A stretch of DNA of 64,000 bases, from assembly GCA_035578155.1 (NCBI GenBank), contig JAPWDM010000016.1, positions 12,754,608-12,818,607 of the forward strand, written 5' to 3'. The position numbers were made by a program, and so were the translations under genes. Origin of the DNA: Brachynemurus nebulosus. Its lineage: Eukaryota > Arthropoda > Insecta > Neuroptera > Myrmeleontidae. This document shows positions 11,391-27,660 of this stretch, in pieces. Positions within the stretch are counted from its first letter, which is position 1. Each line of letters begins with the position of its first letter. The notes beneath the pieces are model-generated. The model did no database searches and had not been told where the DNA came from. It worked only from the letters and a program-made list of their open reading frames with translations.

Positions 11391-11971
11391 CATACATACA
11401 TACATATTATATTATGTATGTTGTTTTGTTTCATATGTAATAATATTTTATCATAACATAATGTTCAGTTTCTTGTTTATTTAAAAATTCAATAAAAAAA
11501 AATTCTTCATTACATTAGCTTAGAAAATCTGTTTAATTTTCATTTTTCAATTTGAGACAGAACCATGCTAATTATAATGCAGTAAATGAAAAACAAAACT
11601 CTATACATGTATGTGTGTTATAACACATGTATGTGGATAGACTTCAGTTGTTCTCACAAAATTCTTTAATAAAAAAGTGAAATATTTTTATACTTCATAA
11701 AGAACTGAGATATAAATATAAATTACTTATTAGATTAACAAAGAAAGAAAACTAATATAAAAGTGAAAATTTACATTTTCTCGAACAATACTTAAAATAG
11801 AAAGAAAATTATAAGAATATTTTCTTCATAATTTTTTTTTTGGCTTTTTAACCATGTAAAAATCGAACTGTCTAATGGTAGGATCGAATGATAAAAAATG
11901 GCCAGAAAACCTACTTCTGGGCATCCGATGTGTCTGACTAAAGAACTTAGCCAAGCTAGATCAAAATCGAG

Positions 11972-11974
<3 letters not shown>
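11391..11974. other. Non-coding AT-rich stretch
   Basis: Short CATA/TATG simple repeats occur near 11394-11420. The piece before the next TA array (about 11920-11965) contains CATCCGATGTGTCTGACTAA, a word shared with the Helentron-like copies. No gene. Confidence 0.5.

Positions 11975-12058
<84 letters not shown>
11975..12058. repeat. (TA)n microsatellite, left of the palindromic element
   Basis: A pure TA run ending directly at the CACTAGCGGAAATAATTAA terminus. Confidence 0.95.
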
Positions 12059-14055
<1,997 letters not shown>

Positions 14056-14534
14056 CAGTCCGTCTCATAATATAGTCTCACCAAGAATTTTTATATTTCA
14101 CTTACAATATTTTAGAGAAACAAGTTAGCCAGTAATAGGTACGTTAGTCGTATATTTCGAAAATGTTTTATTGTGTAAATATAAATAAGCAGTACTTGTT
14201 TTAATAAAATAAACGCACAAATAAATCACAAAAGTTATATCAAAAACTTACAAAATAATATAATTTTTTTTTTTTTGTTTTGGCGCGCAGCGACTAGGCT
14301 ATATGCGCCTTAATGTTAGTATAAAAACTATATAAAGTTCATGTATGGAGAAATTAGCACTTCGTAGGTAGATTAGCAGTTCCATACCACGCTGTACATC
14401 CAGAGAATTCACAAATGTTCAGTCTCAATACATTGAGTTAACCAACACTGTTGTTTTTATTTTTTATTTTTATTTATATATAATTTTTTGTTCCATAATA
14501 TAGCCTCACCTTTCAAAAATTACGTATAATTTTA

Positions 14535-15000
14535 ATAATTAATAACTGGTCGAGTCTCCTTTATTTTCCACTACTTGTGAAATTTTTGTTGGAATATTTT
14601 CATATAAATTCCTTACATATTCCAGTGAGATTTGGTGAAAGTTACGTCCAATATTGTCTTTCAAGTTTATTTGAAATTATATTGTTTCCTGCTGTCGTAT
14701 ACTTTACGGGTCGAATAACTCGATACGTTTTCGAAGATGTCCAGATCAGGTGATCTTGCTGGTCGTGTAAGACAATTTAGTTTCTTGCTTTAAACCACTC
14801 CTGTACACACTTAGCATTGTGAATTGAGACATTATCCTGCTGAAGTATCCAGTTTCCGTCCTGTAAAACCTCATTTATTTTTATTCCTCGTTGAAAAAGA
14901 GTGCCTGCGTATTTTTTCGAATCCTGCCATCCTTTTAAAATAACAAGATCGATAACTTTATTGATGTTAATCACTCCCAAAACATTATTGATCCATAAGT
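14535..15000 (-). pseudogene. Tc1/mariner-like transposase relic
   Basis: The minus-strand translation shows, in order, WILQQDNVSIHNAK (second catalytic Asp region), a PARSPDL motif in a shifted frame, and LYENIPTKISQVVENKG near the C-terminus. These are hallmark segments of Tc1-type DDE transposases. At least one frameshift and two stops separate them, and the N-terminal DNA-binding part was not found. It cannot encode an active enzyme. No terminal repeats could be paired with confidence. Confidence 0.75.
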
Positions 15001-16884
15001 CATTTATTACAATATTCTAATGACATTTACCTAATTTATTTACATTATTTAAGTTAAATCCCCGTTTTCGGAGCTGCCAGGAGACTGAGAATTCTTCAAT
15101 ATTCTTTAAAAATCGGCTAAATAACGTTTTATAAAAAAAAGACAGGTCCGCGATCCCAATACAGCATATTTACAACTCATACAACTGAAAAATTTCTTAT
15201 ATCCACAGTATTTTTCACGAAAATGCTGACCAGGATACTGAGAAATTGACTGGAGCGAGTCCGATCTCACTTACAATGTTAACTGAATTAATTGATACAA
15301 CCCCAAATTAAATAAAACATGTACTTTTTTTATTTATTATATTTGAGTTAATTACTATGACAAACGATGATTTAATCGGAACATAATTTTTTTTATATTT
15401 TTTAAGTGTTTTGGTTTGATAGGAGAATGATGCAAAGTTCGGGAGACAAAATTCAATAGAATATTTCTTAAAGAAAATATAAAAAAATTCAAAAATTATT
15501 TATACAATAAAAAAGTACCAATATTATAGATTACTACTGCAGTGTAAATTTTTTTTTATACATTCAGAAAAAATAATTATTTAGTCTGCTATGTTTTACT
15601 TTGGAGAGGAGACATACCAGGAGACTGAGAATTTTACATTTTAAGTGTCATTTTTTATAAAAAATATATTTCGAAACCGGGTTATTTTGAGTGACCAGTC
15701 AGATGCAGTAATGGTTTACAGTTTCCATCTAGAAAAAATGTATTTTTTAAAATATTAATATACAAAATGCGTTGGGCCGTCCAAAATTCCATTGTTTGAA
15801 GAACTACCCCAAGAATATACTTGGGTATTGAAGTTATTGTTTATTAGAAAGTTAGGTTATGTCTGCGTACAAAATTGTAAAGGCACAGAAACTAAAATAA
15901 TAATAATGCGGCAAGATATCCGTTTTTAAGACTTCTTGCTTATAACAGCCACCACTCAAATCATTATTTATATCTTCTGCGGATAAAATTTGTACATTAC
16001 AGCATACATTACAGCATACATTTCTAATAACTAAAATAGTATTCACAGAATACTAAAGTAGTTGAAATCAAAGAACTATCCTGGGAATGAGCTCTCCAAG
16101 GAAAACTAATGTAGTAAAATACTCCAGAAATCTAACACTTCTTTAGTTCTAACTAAAGTAGTCAATAAAACTAAAGTACTAAATTTCACTGTATCATATT
16201 ACATGCTGCAATATGATACTTAACTGAATTTTTCTTCTGAAAATTTCTTAAAAGTAATTTGCCAAAATACTAAAATGAACAGATGTGTTTTTATATTAAA
16301 AAAAAAATGAATGCGTAGGCGTAAACATTCTTTTTTTTTAAGAATTTAAACATACGACATTGTTTCTAGACATACAAACTAATTTGCATACGACAGGTAA
16401 TAAATAATAACAAATTCCTATTTACATAGAATTAATTTTTAATAAACTTTTTTTAAAGCTAAACGGATTTTTAATTTAATAAATTTTGTTTATTTACATC
16501 TGTGATCGGATATTGCAAAATTTTGATTTATATTTGGATAATGAGTCACACTAAAATTTATAAGCTAATACTTTACCACCTACAAGTTATGTAAACGTTT
16601 CTTTGGTTTTTTTTTTTCTAAAATATTTATGAAATTTTTTTTATAGGTAACGGAATTAAAAAAAGACCTTTTATAGTCAAATTTATTGATGATAAATGTT
16701 AAAAGTCACGGAGTCAAAAGTATTCACGCGATGTTCCTAAATATCAATCAAGTGGCATTTCAAAAATTTACTTAACTGTGCATAGCAACTTTATAATTAT
16801 TACTAGCTTTAATCTATACTGTTATATTTGCATTATGTATTAAACATCAATATGTGGTGCTATTACCACATTAAAGAAAGTATT
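15001..16884. other. Non-coding stretch
   Basis: No gene is supported. The phrase CCAGGAGACTGAGAATT occurs twice (about 15077 and 15618) with a weaker match near 15230. ACATTACAGCAT is repeated in tandem at about 15995-16018. Runs of ACTAAAGTAGT-type words (16050-16180) resemble those at 7410-7590. Confidence 0.45.
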
Positions 16885-17580
16885 GCCATCGATAATTCAA
16901 ATTAGTTTATTTTTGATACTTTTGGAACATCAGGGCTCTGATGAGCCTTATATAAAATAGTCTATATTCATCTATAATAATTTAACTCGGGAACAGCTTT
17001 CTAACCTTTTCAAAAGTGGTTGGGTAGTTTATTTTTGGCGCTTTTTGGAACCACAAAATCTTGATAGCTCACACCTATATTCATTTAAAATAATTTAACT
17101 GTCTAACAGTCAAAAAATTTTATAAGTCGGTTGGGTAGTTAGTAGACCTTTAAAATTATTTTTAGGTAGATAGTGGATCTTTAAAATTACTTTAAAGTTT
17201 ATTTTTTGTGCTTTTGGGCCCCTAGAGCCCCGGCGGATAAGAGTCTATCCATCTAAAATAGTTAAACTTTCTGACAGTGAAAAATTTGACGGTTAACTAA
17301 ACCTTTATTCATCTAAAATATTTTAGTTTTTCTACAGTGAAAATATTTTCAAAATTGATTGGGTAGTCTATTTATGGCGTAAGGCGTTTCTAGATTACTA
17401 CGACTTTGGTGGACATCATATGACATAACTTATATTCATCTTAAGCAGTTTAGCTTTTTAACGATGAAAAATTTTTAAAATCGGTTGGGTAATCTTTTTT
17501 TGCTTTTTAGGGGCTGTAGCACCCTGTCGAATTTCAGGTAACATAATATGGTGTATCCATATAAAGTTGTTGTAGAATCG
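16885..17580. repeat. Diverged second block of the 120-bp satellite
   Basis: It repeats the landmarks of the 9835-11390 array (ATTCATCTAAAATAATTTA, AACAGTGAAAAATTT, AATCGGTTGGGTA, TTTTGGGGCC-type words) at about 120-bp spacing, but every copy is degenerate. Confidence 0.7.
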
Positions 17581-17839
17581 CTTTAACGGTCACAATTTAA
17601 CTCATGTGTATCAAGTCCCACAAGAATATTGTAGTTCTTTTACTTTTGCCGTGGAAAAAAAGTTAGGACAGATTTTTACAGCGAAAAAAATGGTACAAAA
17701 CATTTAATTGGTCATTCTACTGTAGGTAAACACGATAAAAACGAAACAAAAATTCCTATTGGTAAATTTAACTGATTTCAGAACCATAGTAACAATATAT
17801 TAAATAATATGAATTATTTAATAATTTATTCACTAAAAT

Positions 17840-19625
<1,786 letters not shown>

Positions 19626-19784
19626 GTATCCGCGCGATAACTCTCAAACGAAACGTTTAATGCTTATGAAATTTTGTGCGCGTACTGAAGACTAGATTAG
19701 CTTGGCTAAGTTCGTTAGCCAGATACGTCGGATGCCCAGAAGTAGGGTTTTCGGGCATTTTTTGTCAACAAAATGAGTTTTTTG

Positions 19785-21800
19785 CCAGAATTAAGCAATT
19801 TTTCAAATTTTTTTTACACCAAGCCAAAGTAAAAGGCAATATGCGTAGAAAATGTTTTTACACCATTGCTCTAAGTTAGTTACTTTTTGAGAAAAGTTAG
19901 AAACACTGAATAATCAGAGGTCAAGTTGCTATCTCTGCACTAGTGATACCAATGTGGACAAAAATTCTCCTCTATTTCCCACCACTATGTTGTGTAAGTA
20001 CACACTGTGTGTAGTGGTGTTAGTTTGATCTTTGCAACTCTGTCAGTTGAAACACACACAATTACAAAACACGTATTGTCGGATGGAGCAAGGTGGGGTC
20101 CAAGCTAACAATGGTCCAACAATACATAATAATGCGTTGTGCATTGAGTGACCGATACCGACTAACTAAATGCCTTCAGCGGTATCAAGCATACACTGGC
20201 ACACTGCTATCCACAGTTTTCTACAAACACGCTTAGGGCTTGGTTAGAAAATATGTTGGAAGAAATCATTTTTTATTACACTCGCACTCACAGTCTCTTT
20301 TTTTCTGTCTAATTTTTTGCGATGCTACATTCCAAAAGAACGGCTTTATTAGTGAAGTGTCATGATTTTTTTAATCCAATTTAACGATTGAGTTATATTT
20401 TATTTCTCTCAGTTGAGTAAATCTTTATAATCTAAGGAAAATTACCAAGAAAATTTGTTTTATGTGATACGGTCAGAATTTAGATTATGTTTACACCTTA
20501 CTAAAATTAATAAAGTTTGCTACAATCGCATAAAAATTATGTTAAATCATATTCAAACAATAAAATTTTTACGTAATTTTTTTTCCAAATGACAATACTG
20601 TTATAATTATTATGTATAAAAACAGCATTTTACATGTAAATAAATTTGCATATTCACTTTTTTTTTTTTGACAACAAAACAAATAATTTTAAATTTTGAC
20701 AAATTCTGTCATACATTTTTGAAAGTATTAAATATTTTAAGGCGAAAATATATTAAAAAGCTGAAATTTGTTTAATAAAAACCATACGTCTGCTCATTTT
20801 ACCTCAAAAATGTCGGAAAATAGAATATTTTTCAATAATTAACCCAAAAAAAGTATATAAGAGGTAACTTATATATTTTTTTTTGAAAATTTCAAAATAA
20901 AATAACGTTTGATAGTAGTGTTACAAATGATTTTTTTATTTTGTAGAAGCTGGTAAATAGAAATCGTAATAAATACTCGCCTTGAAAACATCAAACAAGT
21001 ACTTAGAACAAAATACCATTTCTTAAAGAAAATATTAAAATTATGTACAAATGCCGTCCTGATAAACTGACATGTTCTGTACATCTTGAGCGCTGGAGCC
21101 GATTTTGAGGAGCTGGATTCCCTCCAGACAAAAGCTCATAGCGAATACGCACATTTATAAATGTCTTTTTGAATTTCGTAACTCAATCATTACAAATAAA
21201 ATCTCAATTAAAAAAATCTATATGGCCTGTTTTTTCTCAATTTTCTAGCATTAAGTCTAGGGGTAATTAACGAGGGGGTGATTGTGTTGAAATTTTGATG
21301 TAAAATATAGTAATTTTAACCGTCTTCAAAATAACGTTTCGATTTTGACAATAAAAAAATTTTTAAAAAAGTGTTAAGTTCTGGCAAGATTGTCAAAAAG
21401 GGACTAAAATGTTTTTAAATGTTGATATATACAAAAAATGTTAATGTATTAAGTACTGCCTAGACTTATAGGTTTTATGGGTGGCTTTAGCGAGTTTCCA
21501 GAATAGAATTTAGCTATTACAGCCACTCTCATGATGCGACTTGAGCCTGAGACTATGGCAGAAATTTGTTTTGAGGTCCCTACAAACAAAAAATAATATT
21601 CACTAAAATTTATGTATTATATTTGTATTTGATCCCACACCGTTGGACAAGTTCGTTAGCCAGCCATGTCGGATGCCTGGAACATGTTTTTTTTTTGGTA
21701 ATTTTTAGTAACAAAAATTATTTTTTTACCAAAATTGCCTCAAGTTAAAAAAATTTCTGCGACATTTATTTACACCATTAGAAAGAAGACGAAAAATCAC
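19785..21800 (-). repeat. Inverted segmental repeat, arm 2
   Basis: Reverse-complement counterpart of 2490-4190, roughly 17 kb away. It is longer than arm 1 because it holds the extra 19975-20200 repeat. No coding sequence. Confidence 0.7.
19975..20200 (+). repeat. About 225-bp interspersed repeat, copy 1
   Basis: It begins near ACTATGTTGTGTAAGTACAC and ends near CGACTAACTAAATGCC. The reverse complement of 60345-60560 follows the same order of words (GTTGTGTAGGTACACACTG, AACAATACATTACAATAC, GACTGACTACATGCC). Confidence 0.6.
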
Positions 21801-21872
21801 TTACAAAAATATGAAATAATAATAGGTTATTTAACTAAAAACTTACGTTTTGCTGTGCGCGCGAATAACAAT

Positions 21873-22080
21873 TGTAACGTCGACGACTGAAGTCTACGAA
21901 GCGTGAGATCGCACTGTCAGCAATAGTGGTGCGAGCGACTCGCCAGCGCGTCTGTGGTCTTGGATCTTAGTGGATCTTAATGGATCTTAGTGTATGGGAG
22001 AGGGTGACAAGATAGGGTACTTAAGCTTTAAAGGTCAACATTTATTTTTCAATTAACAACTTATTATTACTTTTCTAACA
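21873..22080 (+). mobile_element. Possible solo LTR with adjoining primer-binding site
   Basis: The 208-bp segment begins TGTAACG and ends CTAACA, i.e. TG...CA borders. It is followed directly by TTTGGTGTCATTAGGAAC, similar in form to the primer-binding region downstream of insect LTRs. A triplicated GGATCTTA word lies inside. No second LTR or target duplication is visible, so this is tentative. Confidence 0.3.
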
Positions 22081-22128
22081 TTTGGTGTCATTAGGAACTA
22101 TTAGTTACACATTTAAGAGAAAAAAAAT

Positions 22129-22460
22129 ACCCCTGTCGCAGCATCCTGCATAACATGGCGAATTTCCGTTTAGAAAAATTCGTTTTTCTCGGAAACTAGT
22201 TGATATAGAATAATAGTTTAAAGACCTTTTTTTATGTATTTTTTGCTCCTCTTTTAAATAGTGTAAAAAAATTTCGCAAAAATTGTTGATTAATTGGAAA
22301 TTTTGGCAAAAAACTAATTTTTTGCAAGAACAAAAACCATGTTCTATATCCAAACCATCTGACGTGGCTGGCTAACGAACTTGTCCAACGGTTTGGCATT
22401 TCCAACATTTTCACCAAATTTCGTAAGCCTCGGACATTTCGTTCGAGAGTCATCGTGCGG

Positions 22461-22538
<78 letters not shown>

Positions 22539-22566
22539 TTATATATATATTCTGGAAATTCGCTAA
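22129..22566 (+). mobile_element. Helentron/DINE-like element, full copy with (TA)n
   Basis: It runs from TACCCCTGTCGCAGC (preceded by A) to TTCTGGAAATTCGCTAA (followed by T). The TA microsatellite (about 22468-22534) sits after GTGCGGACACACACA. The order of blocks matches the 5007-6759 insertion. Confidence 0.55.
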
Positions 22567-22683
22567 TAAAAATAAAAAAAGGTCGTTTGCCCCGTGTTGT
22601 CCCATGGTGCTGGTAAGATGGGGTACCCCCCTGAGGTAAGATGGGTTGATGAGAATGATCACAGAGAAAGATGATGATTTGGG

Positions 22684-24641
22684 CTGGCGGAACTCGCAGA
22701 TATGGATGGCTTCGTCATCATCATCATCTATTCCTGCGCAATTATTATGAGACCATCTTCCACATAGTGTGCATGATATCCACCCTTCAGTGGAAACGGA
22801 ATATACTTCCTCACAATACATACATGGCGTGTCCCCCTCTTCTTCACTTTCATCTCCAGATGAAGAGGCTCTTCGACGTTTCGCTGTTTGGCTATTCTTC
22901 TTTGATTTTTTACTTTTAGTTGTCGTAGAAGTTTTCTTTTATTTTTTAATTCATCTTTTCTCTTCTTTGTTTCTATTTTCTCTAGTTTTTTCTGTACGGC
23001 ATCTTTTTTCTTATGAAAAATGGCTTCTAATTCTTGTTTGTAGGGAAACGGCGTGATAATTGACGTTTTTCCACGCTTTTTAGTAATATGAGAGGATTTT
23101 TTAGTAAGCGGAAGTGGAAGGAGTTGTTTTGGAGTAGTCAAAACAAAGCTACTGTCGCTTTTATCGCATGTGTGCACTTTAGCTGGTTGTGATGTCTCTG
23201 GTTCTTGACAAACAGGGTTTTTAGCTAGTTCTAATGAGTGCGTCTGCTGGCCCAATTGATTTTGTTCTGCTTGTGCAGCATTATCAGCTGTTTGTACAGC
23301 TACTGTGTCTGAAGTTTGGGCAGTAGTGACATCGCTTATGTCTTGAAATACTTCTCGGTTTGTGGAAGTTTGACCGTCATTTAATTCGATCTCGGTTGTC
23401 AAAGAAGGGGCAAAATCTGCTTCGGAAAACACGTTTGGATTATAGAGCCAAATCCCACATTTACGAAATCCATTTACTACTGTAGACATAGTAGCTGCTT
23501 GAACAAAAGCGTTTCCAAATACTTCAGCGACTTGGCGGATAGTAACGACTAGTCCAGGGTTAGACCGCAGCCAGGCTGTAACGGCTTGTTCATAATAAAC
23601 GCTCAAAGGTCGCATGAACGCAGCATCCGCTACTTGTAAACGGTGTGTCGTGTGTGATGAAAAACACAAGATTATAACGCCATGAGCTCTGGCTTCATTG
23701 ATCAGTTCAATATTCTGAGTGTGGGTGCTGTGCCCATCCAGTAAAAGAAGCACGGGTCTCTCTTTAGATGCTCCATTGAAAATCACAAATCTCTTAAACC
23801 ATTGGAGGAACAGCTCGGAAGTAATCCAGCCCGAATCACTACATGTGCCCCAAGCACCACCTTGTGAATTCACCATCAGCTCTGGATTCATCTTTTTCCT
23901 TGGAAAAGTCAGCATACGCGGCATGTAGTTTCCAGTTGCACTGAAGATTATCTCGGCCGTTACCGTCTGTCCTCGTTCTGCTGAAACTATGGCTCCAACC
24001 TGTTTCCGTCTTCTTTTAGCGATTATCTTTGAATTTGTCTTTGGCACAACAGAAATCCCTGTTTCGTCATAGTTATATATACGGTCAGGAGTGATTTGGT
24101 GCTCATCGTACACGTTGCCGAGGAAATTGAAGAATTTTTCTACTGCAACTTTGTTAAAACCAGATGCTCTGGCAGCAGAAGTATTTTCAGGCTTTCTAAC
24201 TGAAAGCTCTGGGTGTCGTTTTAGGAACCCATTTATCCACTCTCTACCAGCTTCTTTTTTCTTAGCGTTGAATGGATTAGGCTTATTATTTTTAATTGCT
24301 AACGGATATAATAATGACTTTAGATCTTTAACCGTAAGTCCATATAACCTTTGTTCCATTTCTAATAAATAGGCACAAAGCTCATTTTCTTCAGATGCAG
24401 AAAAAACAGGCTGCCTGGGACCCAGTAGTACTTTAATTGGTATGGGTACGTTTTCATCGGGTATTTCCTTCATTACTGAGCGAGCAGCCTTAACAGCCTC
24501 TAATGTTATCTGTGACACATCAAATTATTTAGTTGCTTTATAACAACCCATTTTTCCATCCAAAATAGCTTTTACTGCTTCTCGCATGGATTCTGCGGAC
24601 CACGACCCCCTGTTAGTGGTGCGTTTGTAGTCAAGAACCAT
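22684..24641 (-). pseudogene. pogo-like transposase with C-terminal PHD finger
   Basis: The frame opens at ATG 24641 with a Psq/CENP-B-type helix-turn-helix (KRTTNRGSWS, KAILDGKMGCYKA). It continues through a CENP-B-like DNA-binding part to a DDE domain: YNYDETGI, LLLLDGHSTH and HRLQVADAAF supply the three acidic positions. A Lys-rich tail follows. In another frame lies a PHD zinc finger (CEEVYSVSTEGW, CTLCGRWSHNNC, HIC). Two lesions are visible: TAA at 24522-24524 inside the HTH, and a frameshift near 22880 before the PHD. The frame is otherwise long and clean, so inactivation looks fairly recent. Words such as GGTAAGATGGGG at 22610 and ACCCCATCTTGCC at 24750 may be near its ends. Pogo elements with PHD fingers are known in insects. 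Confidence 0.85.
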
Positions 24642-25068
24642 TCTAAAAAGAAAAACTATAATAAGCACACAAAAAACTAACTCATTTTTACGTAAATCAA
24701 GCAAGAACAAAATTTTTCTCATTGGGAGGCAAGACAGGATACCCGTTACCCCATCTTGCCTGCAGAGCCATTTTCTAACAATAACAATAAAACAATAAAA
24801 ACAGTTAACAATCTTAAGGAAACACAATGCCTAACTTATTATAGGTTAGTTTAAGCGTCAATCACAGAAACACCTCACCAGCTAGCGTTATTTAACAAAC
24901 CACAATCACGTGTCAAACCAGAAGAAAATGTGATAAATAATTTGCAGTAAAACACTTTTTTTGAATTTTTTCAACATGTGTGCACTTGCGAACCATTAAC
25001 CGCCGGGCGACTGACAAGTATCATGGCGGTGCATCGAACGATGAATGAACGAGCTTGAATATTGAACG
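24642..25068. other. Region upstream of the pogo-like gene
   Basis: It contains the ACCCCATCTTGCC word (about 24749) that mirrors GGTAAGATGGGG at 22610 and probably belongs to the pogo element's terminal region. No exact inverted repeat end or target duplication could be fixed. Confidence 0.35.
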
Positions 25069-25197
25069 AATATTGAAATCAAGCTTATTGTTAATTTTGG
25101 TTATAGTCAAATCTAAAAAGTTTATACTATTATCTTTTTCTACCTCTAAGTCAAATTGAATTTTAGGGTCTAATGAATTTAATGACACTACAAATTT
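25069..25197 (-). pseudogene. Penelope-like reverse transcriptase fragment
   Basis: About 43 codons contain LNSLDPKIQFDLEVEKD followed by NSINFLDLTITKINNKLDFNI. This matches the conserved segment of Penelope-like RTs before the RKPT motif. The similarity ends on both sides, so it is an isolated relic. A sequence around 25660 (CTGACGACGGTTTGAAACAA) looks like the terminal repeat of such elements, but the link is only suggestive. Confidence 0.6.
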
Positions 25198-27085
25198 TTC
25201 TGCTTTTGCGAGGCATTTAATAGACACCGGACACACACCAGAACGGGAAATTACAGTGTTAAACGAAGCAAATAAAGGACAGAATTTAACAATCCTAGCA
25301 ATATGAAGCAATAGAAATAAATAAACATAGCTCCGATCACCTTTTAAATGATTATACCGATATTTACAGTTCAACTTTATTTTCAATATTATAACTTAGT
25401 CAAATTTCAATTTCTGTTTAAAATTCTATTCACTGTAATATTGTTTTTTTGTAATTTTCAAGTTCAATCTTTTGTCACGTGTTTGTTTGCCTCTTGTCAC
25501 ATATAATGTAATCTTGTTTTTCTTGATTTTTGGATTCTCCTACCACTTCCACTCCTTCTACTTCCACATCACATGCCACTCCCCCTTAATAAGTATAGGT
25601 AGATAAAATTAGTATATAAGGCATATACCGAATGTAATATTTATTCTGTTTGAAAATGAACTGACGACGGTTTGAAACAATATTGTCATAGTTTTAAAAA
25701 TAAAAGTGGCATTTTTGCGAAGTAAAATATTTGTTTATTATTTAGAAATCTAGAGTTGCCATAATTCCAAATCTTCATTGTAATAATAATTTAATACGGA
25801 ATGTAATGTGCAATGATTAATAAATTTCTGGGACTGTATTTGATAGTGGACTATATTTTTTGAGCGGCATTATATTTGGCTATTTTTGGACTATTACATA
25901 ATAATTTGACTTCTGATCCCCACCCATCGGTGGATTTATTAAAACTTTTCTGGCAACAGTGCTGCCTTGGAGTTAGTCACGTCAATTGTATAATGTGTTT
26001 GATTTTAAATTCATGTTTCACCGTCTGCTAACTTTTTAGTACACATTTTAAATTATGGGGAGATTCGCTAAGAAAAAGAAATCGATTTCTTTTCTTCATA
26101 ATTATGTTTCTTAAGGTGTAGAAATATACTACTAAAATTTTATTTTAAAAAAATGAAAAATCAAAAAGTAATGGGCATATTAGTGTATGAACTTTACTAT
26201 AATTCAATCTAACAATTTAAAAGAAAAATTTAAATGCTATTTTCTCGAAAGTATACATTTTTTGACAGTGGTTTCTCATGTATCTCAAAAGGAATTTGAG
26301 ATATCGACATAAATCAAAGTGAATATTATTCCTCGATACCGTCATTTGAGGAGCAACTAGGGTCTTTTGGTTCCGTAAAATATTTTCAAAGTGGCAGCTA
26401 TTTATATTCGAGAAAAGGTGATTTTTGAAAATTTATTTTCAAAATGCGATTTCTGGCTGGTTTTTTATTTTTCTTGTTATATCCTAGTTGGTGCCATAAC
26501 TATAAATGTATATTTTCAGGAAATTCGTGATTTATTGTTTTTTTTTCTTCACTGGAGATTTCAGAACGCGAGGAACCGTCAACATGGAAAAATCTCGCAG
26601 TGTCGATTTCAAAGTGATTTATACTCAGCTCATTTTTGAATTAAAAAAATTTTTTTTATGATCTAAAGATATGTAAAAACAATGTATATTTAGTTTTTTT
26701 TAATAAACTATTTATTTGTATAAAAAAAATAATAAAAAAGGTCGATTTTTGGTGTTTTTTTGGCGAATCTCCCCTTGAAAGATTTTAAATTAACCTAGTA
26801 AATTATCTAAAATATCTGCGATCGACTGTCGAACTGTTCGCGATCGACCGTTTGCCCACCCCTGGTCTAGAATTTCCCGCTCTTTCCTCATCCGAGATCA
26901 AAAGTAGGGGTTTCCATTTAAAAAAACAAAGTTGACCTCCAAATTTTGGTCAAGGTCATGTTTAAGGTCAAATTCGAGGTCATTTTCTAGTTCCTCATTT
27001 CTTCCCACGAAACTTTTGTCCGGCTTATTTTTCGATAAAGTCAATATTAACTGAGATTTTCAGCTGTTCCGGAAGTTTATGAACG

Positions 27086-27089
<4 letters not shown>
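25198..27089. other. Non-coding stretch
   Basis: No gene or well-defined element was recognised. 26390-26640 has an open frame without domain features. 26935-26990 holds short degenerate AAGGTCA-type words (TCAAGGTCATGTTTAAGGTCAA). Confidence 0.45.

Positions 27090-27150
<61 letters not shown>
27090..27150. repeat. (TA)n microsatellite
   Basis: Pure TA run. Confidence 0.95.
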
Positions 27151-27153
<3 letters not shown>

Positions 27154-27249
27154 TTATCAATTATAGACTGTTATAGACTAAAATAGTCCCAAAAACGGAG
27201 GTTAAACACATAATTATTATTATTTTATTATTATTAGATTATCGACCTA

Positions 27250-27660
27250 TTTTTGTCGAGGTGCGATGTTTTAATTTGAAAACTCTTGAAAGAAACATCC
27301 AATTTTTGTGAAATTTAATGAAAACATCGGAATAAATGACATTTTTTCTCCTCTTTCTATTAATATGCCATATGTTATATTTATCTTGAAAAATAACTTT
27401 AAAAATCGCTTAGGTCAAGAAACGGATGAATTATGCAATAAATATTTAATTACGTATAAACTCTAATGTCATCCTGAATAATGTCTCATCTAATTTAATC
27501 GAAACTGTACTTATCACCGTTTACAAGATCCCATAACTGGCATAATATATAAATTTCAGTGAATATTATTTTCGGGTTCTAAGCACCGCAAAACAAATTC
27601 TTATTGCCGCCCCTGACTGAAGCCATGACAGTAATAGCTGTAATAGCTAAAAAAAGCTAC
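27250..27660 (-). repeat. Decayed Helentron-like copy
   Basis: Recognisable blocks are AACTCTTGAAAGAAACATCC, the TTTCAGTGAATATTATTTTC stretch, CAAAACAAATTCTTATTGCC and AGTAATAGCTGTAATAGCTAA. Orientation and ends are uncertain. Confidence 0.45.
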
